In this document: positions 62,123-64,000 of the stretch, in pieces | How positions within the stretch are numbered: position 1 is the stretch's first letter | Layout: each line of letters begins with the position of its first letter | The notes under the pieces: generated by a model | Told to the model about the DNA's origin: nothing | Database searches by the model: none | Seen by the model: only the letters and a program-made list of their open reading frames with translations | Translations under genes and position numbers: made by a program | Source: Labilibaculum sp041595635 | GTDB taxonomy: Bacteria > Bacteroidota > Bacteroidia > Bacteroidales > Marinifilaceae | NCBI RefSeq assembly: GCF_041595635.1 | Contig: NZ_JBFHJW010000011.1 | Span: forward strand, 17,716 to 81,715 | DNA length: 64,000 nucleotides | Direction: 5' to 3'

Positions 62123-62755
62123 ATGCAAAACTTATGTCCTTTATGCAACAACACATCTTCACTTTTTCACAAGAGCAACAACCACGCACATTATCAGTGT
62201 CAAACCTGCTTTGGAATCTTTGTTGCAACTGACTCAAGACCCAGTGAAGAAGATGAAGTTAAGCATTATCAGCAACATCAAAACAATATTGAAGACAAAG
62301 GCTATCAAAATTTTGTTTCACCCATCACCGATTCCATTCTCCGCGATTTCAATACCAAACACAAAGGGCTCGATTTTGGTGCAGGAACTGGTCCGGTACT
62401 CAGTAAAATGTTGCGCGACAAAGGATATTCAGTCTTCACATACGATCCTTACTTTCACAATTATCCTAAACTATTACAAGAAAAATACGATTACATCGGA
62501 TCCTGTGAAGTAATTGAACACTTTTACCATCCACATAAAGAATTCACTCTATTAAAAAATTTACTGCACCCGAAAGGTAAATTGTATTGTATGACTCATG
62601 TTTACAATGAAAGCATTCCTTTTTCGAATTGGTACTATAAAAATGATCCTACTCATGTTTTTATCTATCAGAAACAAACATTGGAGTGGATTGGTAAAGA
62701 ATTCGGATTTTCTAAAGTCGAAATCGATAATCGATTAATTATCTTTTCAATTTAG
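62123..62755 (+). CDS. SAM-dependent methyltransferase with N-terminal zinc ribbon
   Basis: The 210-residue product has an N-terminal CPLC then CQTC zinc-ribbon (about residues 5-31). A Rossmann methyltransferase follows, with the glycine-rich LDFGAGTGPVLSKML (about 88-102), TYDPY as motif II and SCEVIEHFYHPHKEF as motif IV. It belongs to the Methyltransf_23 group; the ribbon-plus-methyltransferase layout recalls C-methyl/rRNA-type and O-antigen methyltransferases, but the substrate is not evident. It stands at the end of a run of same-strand genes. Confidence 0.82.
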   Translation: MQNLCPLCNNTSSLFHKSNNHAHYQCQTCFGIFVATDSRPSEEDEVKHYQQHQNNIEDKGYQNFVSPITDSILRDFNTKHKGLDFGAGTGPVLSKMLRDKGYSVFTYDPYFHNYPKLLQEKYDYIGSCEVIEHFYHPHKEFTLLKNLLHPKGKLYCMTHVYNESIPFSNWYYKNDPTHVFIYQKQTLEWIGKEFGFSKVEIDNRLIIFSI

Positions 62756-62953
62756 ATAACTTCGGTAGACTTTATCTACTTTGTCACCACGCAGTTTACT
62801 CTTTATCTAACTTGATCTTTTGGTTTCAATCCAAGAGGTGGGTTATTCTTTTGTGATAACATCGAACGAATTAATCCCGAAAATAGTTTGTACTACATTA
62901 GGTGAAATTTTTATATATTAATTACCTTTTCAGCATAAAATCATACACAAACG

Positions 62954-63412
62954 ATGCTACAATACACCACAGGAAAACTACCACTCAATTTTTTCGTGCT
63001 TGGCATTCTTTTATTGCTACTAGGCTTAGTCGCATTATTTACGGAAGGAGCAATTGGCATTATAGCATTACTTTTGGCAACACCCTTGCTTTTTACACGA
63101 TCAGGCCTTCAAATTGATGGCCAAAGAAAATTACTACGAACTTGTATCCAACTATTTGTTTTTAAAAGAGGAAAATGGATAGCGATCGATCAAGCCAAAT
63201 ATCTTCAAATTATTCGGGTGCGTGAAACCACGGGAATGGCCGTACTTTCCATCGCTAGAAACGAAAGCAATCTAGTTTACAAACTCATTCTTGTACTGCC
63301 TCAGAAAAAAATTGAATTACTTAGCGGCGAAGACCAATATATTAGTCAATTAGCTAACGAAATCTCAGAAGAATTAAAACTAGAAGTTTTAGAACCTACT
63401 CATAGTATTTAA
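62954..63412 (+). CDS. two-helix membrane protein with soluble C-terminal domain
   Basis: The 152-residue product has two adjacent hydrophobic segments (about residues 13-31 and 34-52, LNFFVLGILLLLLGLVALFT then GIIALLLATPLLF). A soluble beta-rich part of about 95 residues follows. It resembles small PH-like/YcxB-type membrane proteins, where the soluble part follows a helix pair, but I do not recognise a family with confidence. Convergent with the regulator at 63439. Confidence 0.55.
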   Translation: MLQYTTGKLPLNFFVLGILLLLLGLVALFTEGAIGIIALLLATPLLFTRSGLQIDGQRKLLRTCIQLFVFKRGKWIAIDQAKYLQIIRVRETTGMAVLSIARNESNLVYKLILVLPQKKIELLSGEDQYISQLANEISEELKLEVLEPTHSI

Positions 63413-63438
63413 TAAAAAAAATGCTATTTGTCAATGAT

Positions 63439-64000
63439 TTAGATATTGATAATATGATTTTTACTACTGGTTTTCTCATAAATATCTTTTGAAAACATGA
63501 AAAGGCGAGCTGGTTTTTTAGAATTTCCAACTCGTTTCTCATCTAGCGGAACAATATAGGTTTTACTCATGGCCTTCTTTCGGAAATTTCGATTATCGAT
63601 TTCGATATTTAGTACCGATTCATAGGCCAATTGCAACTCATTCAAAGTAAACTTATCGGGTAAAAATTCAAAGATCACAGCTTCACTCATTACTTTATTT
63701 TTCAAATCTTCCAAAGCAAAAGCAATAATTTCTTGGTGATCGAAGCCTAAAGTTGGCAACTCATTAATGGGAAACCAATTGATATTTTCATTTCTCAAAT
63801 CGACCATTTCGGTTGGCAATAGAAAGTAGTAGGCCACCGACATTACACGAGGATCAACTCCCGAACTTTTCAACCACAGAGAATCTTTCTCATTTTTTAT
63901 TCGCTCCGGATTTCCAAACGTACGAAACTGCTTCTTATAAACATCATCTAATCCTGTCAGCTCCTTAAAAATTCTTGTCGCCGATTCATCCAAACGTTCA
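63439..64000 (-). CDS. NrtR-like Nudix-related transcriptional regulator, N-terminus cut by window edge
   Basis: The frame runs off the right edge, so the start is missing. At least 186 residues are visible. The N-terminal part is the end of a Nudix-like domain (ERLDESATRIFKELTGLDDV, then YKKQFRTFGNPERIKNEKDS) whose catalytic REUxEE is not intact. The C-terminal part is a winged helix (FTLNELQLAYESVLNIEIDN, then RNFRKKAM). This is the architecture of NrtR/NadQ regulators, which bind NAD- or sugar-linked ligands in the Nudix domain to control genes of NAD or sugar use. No target gene is visible in the window. Confidence 0.83.
   Translation of the reverse strand, partial: ERLDESATRIFKELTGLDDVYKKQFRTFGNPERIKNEKDSLWLKSSGVDPRVMSVAYYFLLPTEMVDLRNENINWFPINELPTLGFDHQEIIAFALEDLKNKVMSEAVIFEFLPDKFTLNELQLAYESVLNIEIDNRNFRKKAMSKTYIVPLDEKRVGNSKKPARLFMFSKDIYEKTSSKNHIINI

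Overview
The window looks like a chromosome segment of a low-GC, probably marine and partly anaerobic member of the Bacteroidota (Marinilabiliales/Marinifilaceae-like; this placement is inference). The signs are a 1879-residue secreted protein ending in a type IX secretion (Por) type A sorting domain, a SusC-style TonB-dependent receptor with a carboxypeptidase-regulatory N-domain, a BatA-type membrane protein, M56/TonB fusion signalling genes, several promoters of the Bacteroidota form TAnnTTTG, very few Shine-Dalgarno sequences, and AT-rich spacers. It is mostly ordinary core genome. There is no prophage, CRISPR array or intact mobile element, only one decayed IS3-family transposase (about 24.7-25.5 kb).

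Layout. 0-4 kb: an edge-truncated alpha/beta hydrolase and an MrfA-like DEAD/H helicase. 4-10.5 kb: a UvrD-like helicase, small proteins, a Nudix hydrolase, a convergent folK-folX-folM pterin operon, and a free-standing B3/B4 tRNA-binding-domain protein. 10.5-14.7 kb: a BlaI-M56(BlaR1-like)-TonB-TonB locus. Its sensor gene is interrupted by one in-frame amber codon, and related 14-bp dyads lie in its control regions. 14.7-19.4 kb: omega-amidase, acyltransferase, YitT, PNPOx-like, a sigma-like fusion and a short-chain dehydrogenase. 19.8-20.5 kb: three tandem tRNA-Lys(UUU) genes and a tRNA-Thr(CGU). 21-32 kb: CDF transporter, GH20 hexosaminidase lipoprotein, IS remnant, thioredoxin-fold lipid-exported protein, a fourth tRNA-Lys, an ECF sigma/membrane partner/DUF4097-like operon, and aminopeptidase P. 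32-41.8 kb: YjbQ, an eRF1-like small protein, an ArsC-like protein lacking its catalytic Cys, M19 dipeptidase, TonB receptor, BatA-like protein and ornithine aminotransferase. 41.8-53.4 kb (all minus strand): the giant eight-repeat secreted protein, a LysM/periplasmic-binding protein, a pair of ferritin-like paralogues (one with its metal ligands lost), and NfnAB, the electron-bifurcating transhydrogenase. 53.9-64 kb: DksA-like zinc-finger protein, PLDc_N-like protein, YciH/SUI1, PurC, PhoH, a SAM-hydrolase-like protein, ABM domain, RhlE-type helicase, B12/radical-SAM protein, VF530-like protein, methyltransferase, and an NrtR-like regulator cut by the right edge.

Functional threads. FolX and FolM with a short FolK suggest reduced monapterin-type pterin synthesis beside folate. 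NfnAB links NADH, NADPH and ferredoxin pools. The BlaI/M56/TonB locus is a proteolysis-controlled regulon whose sensor is broken here or needs readthrough. Several proteins keep a family fold but have lost catalytic residues: ArsC-like C-to-S, ferritin-like His-to-Arg/Gln, thioredoxin CxxS, and SAM-hydrolase Asp/Arg. These are the most interesting biochemical leads. No obviously new multi-gene system was recognised.
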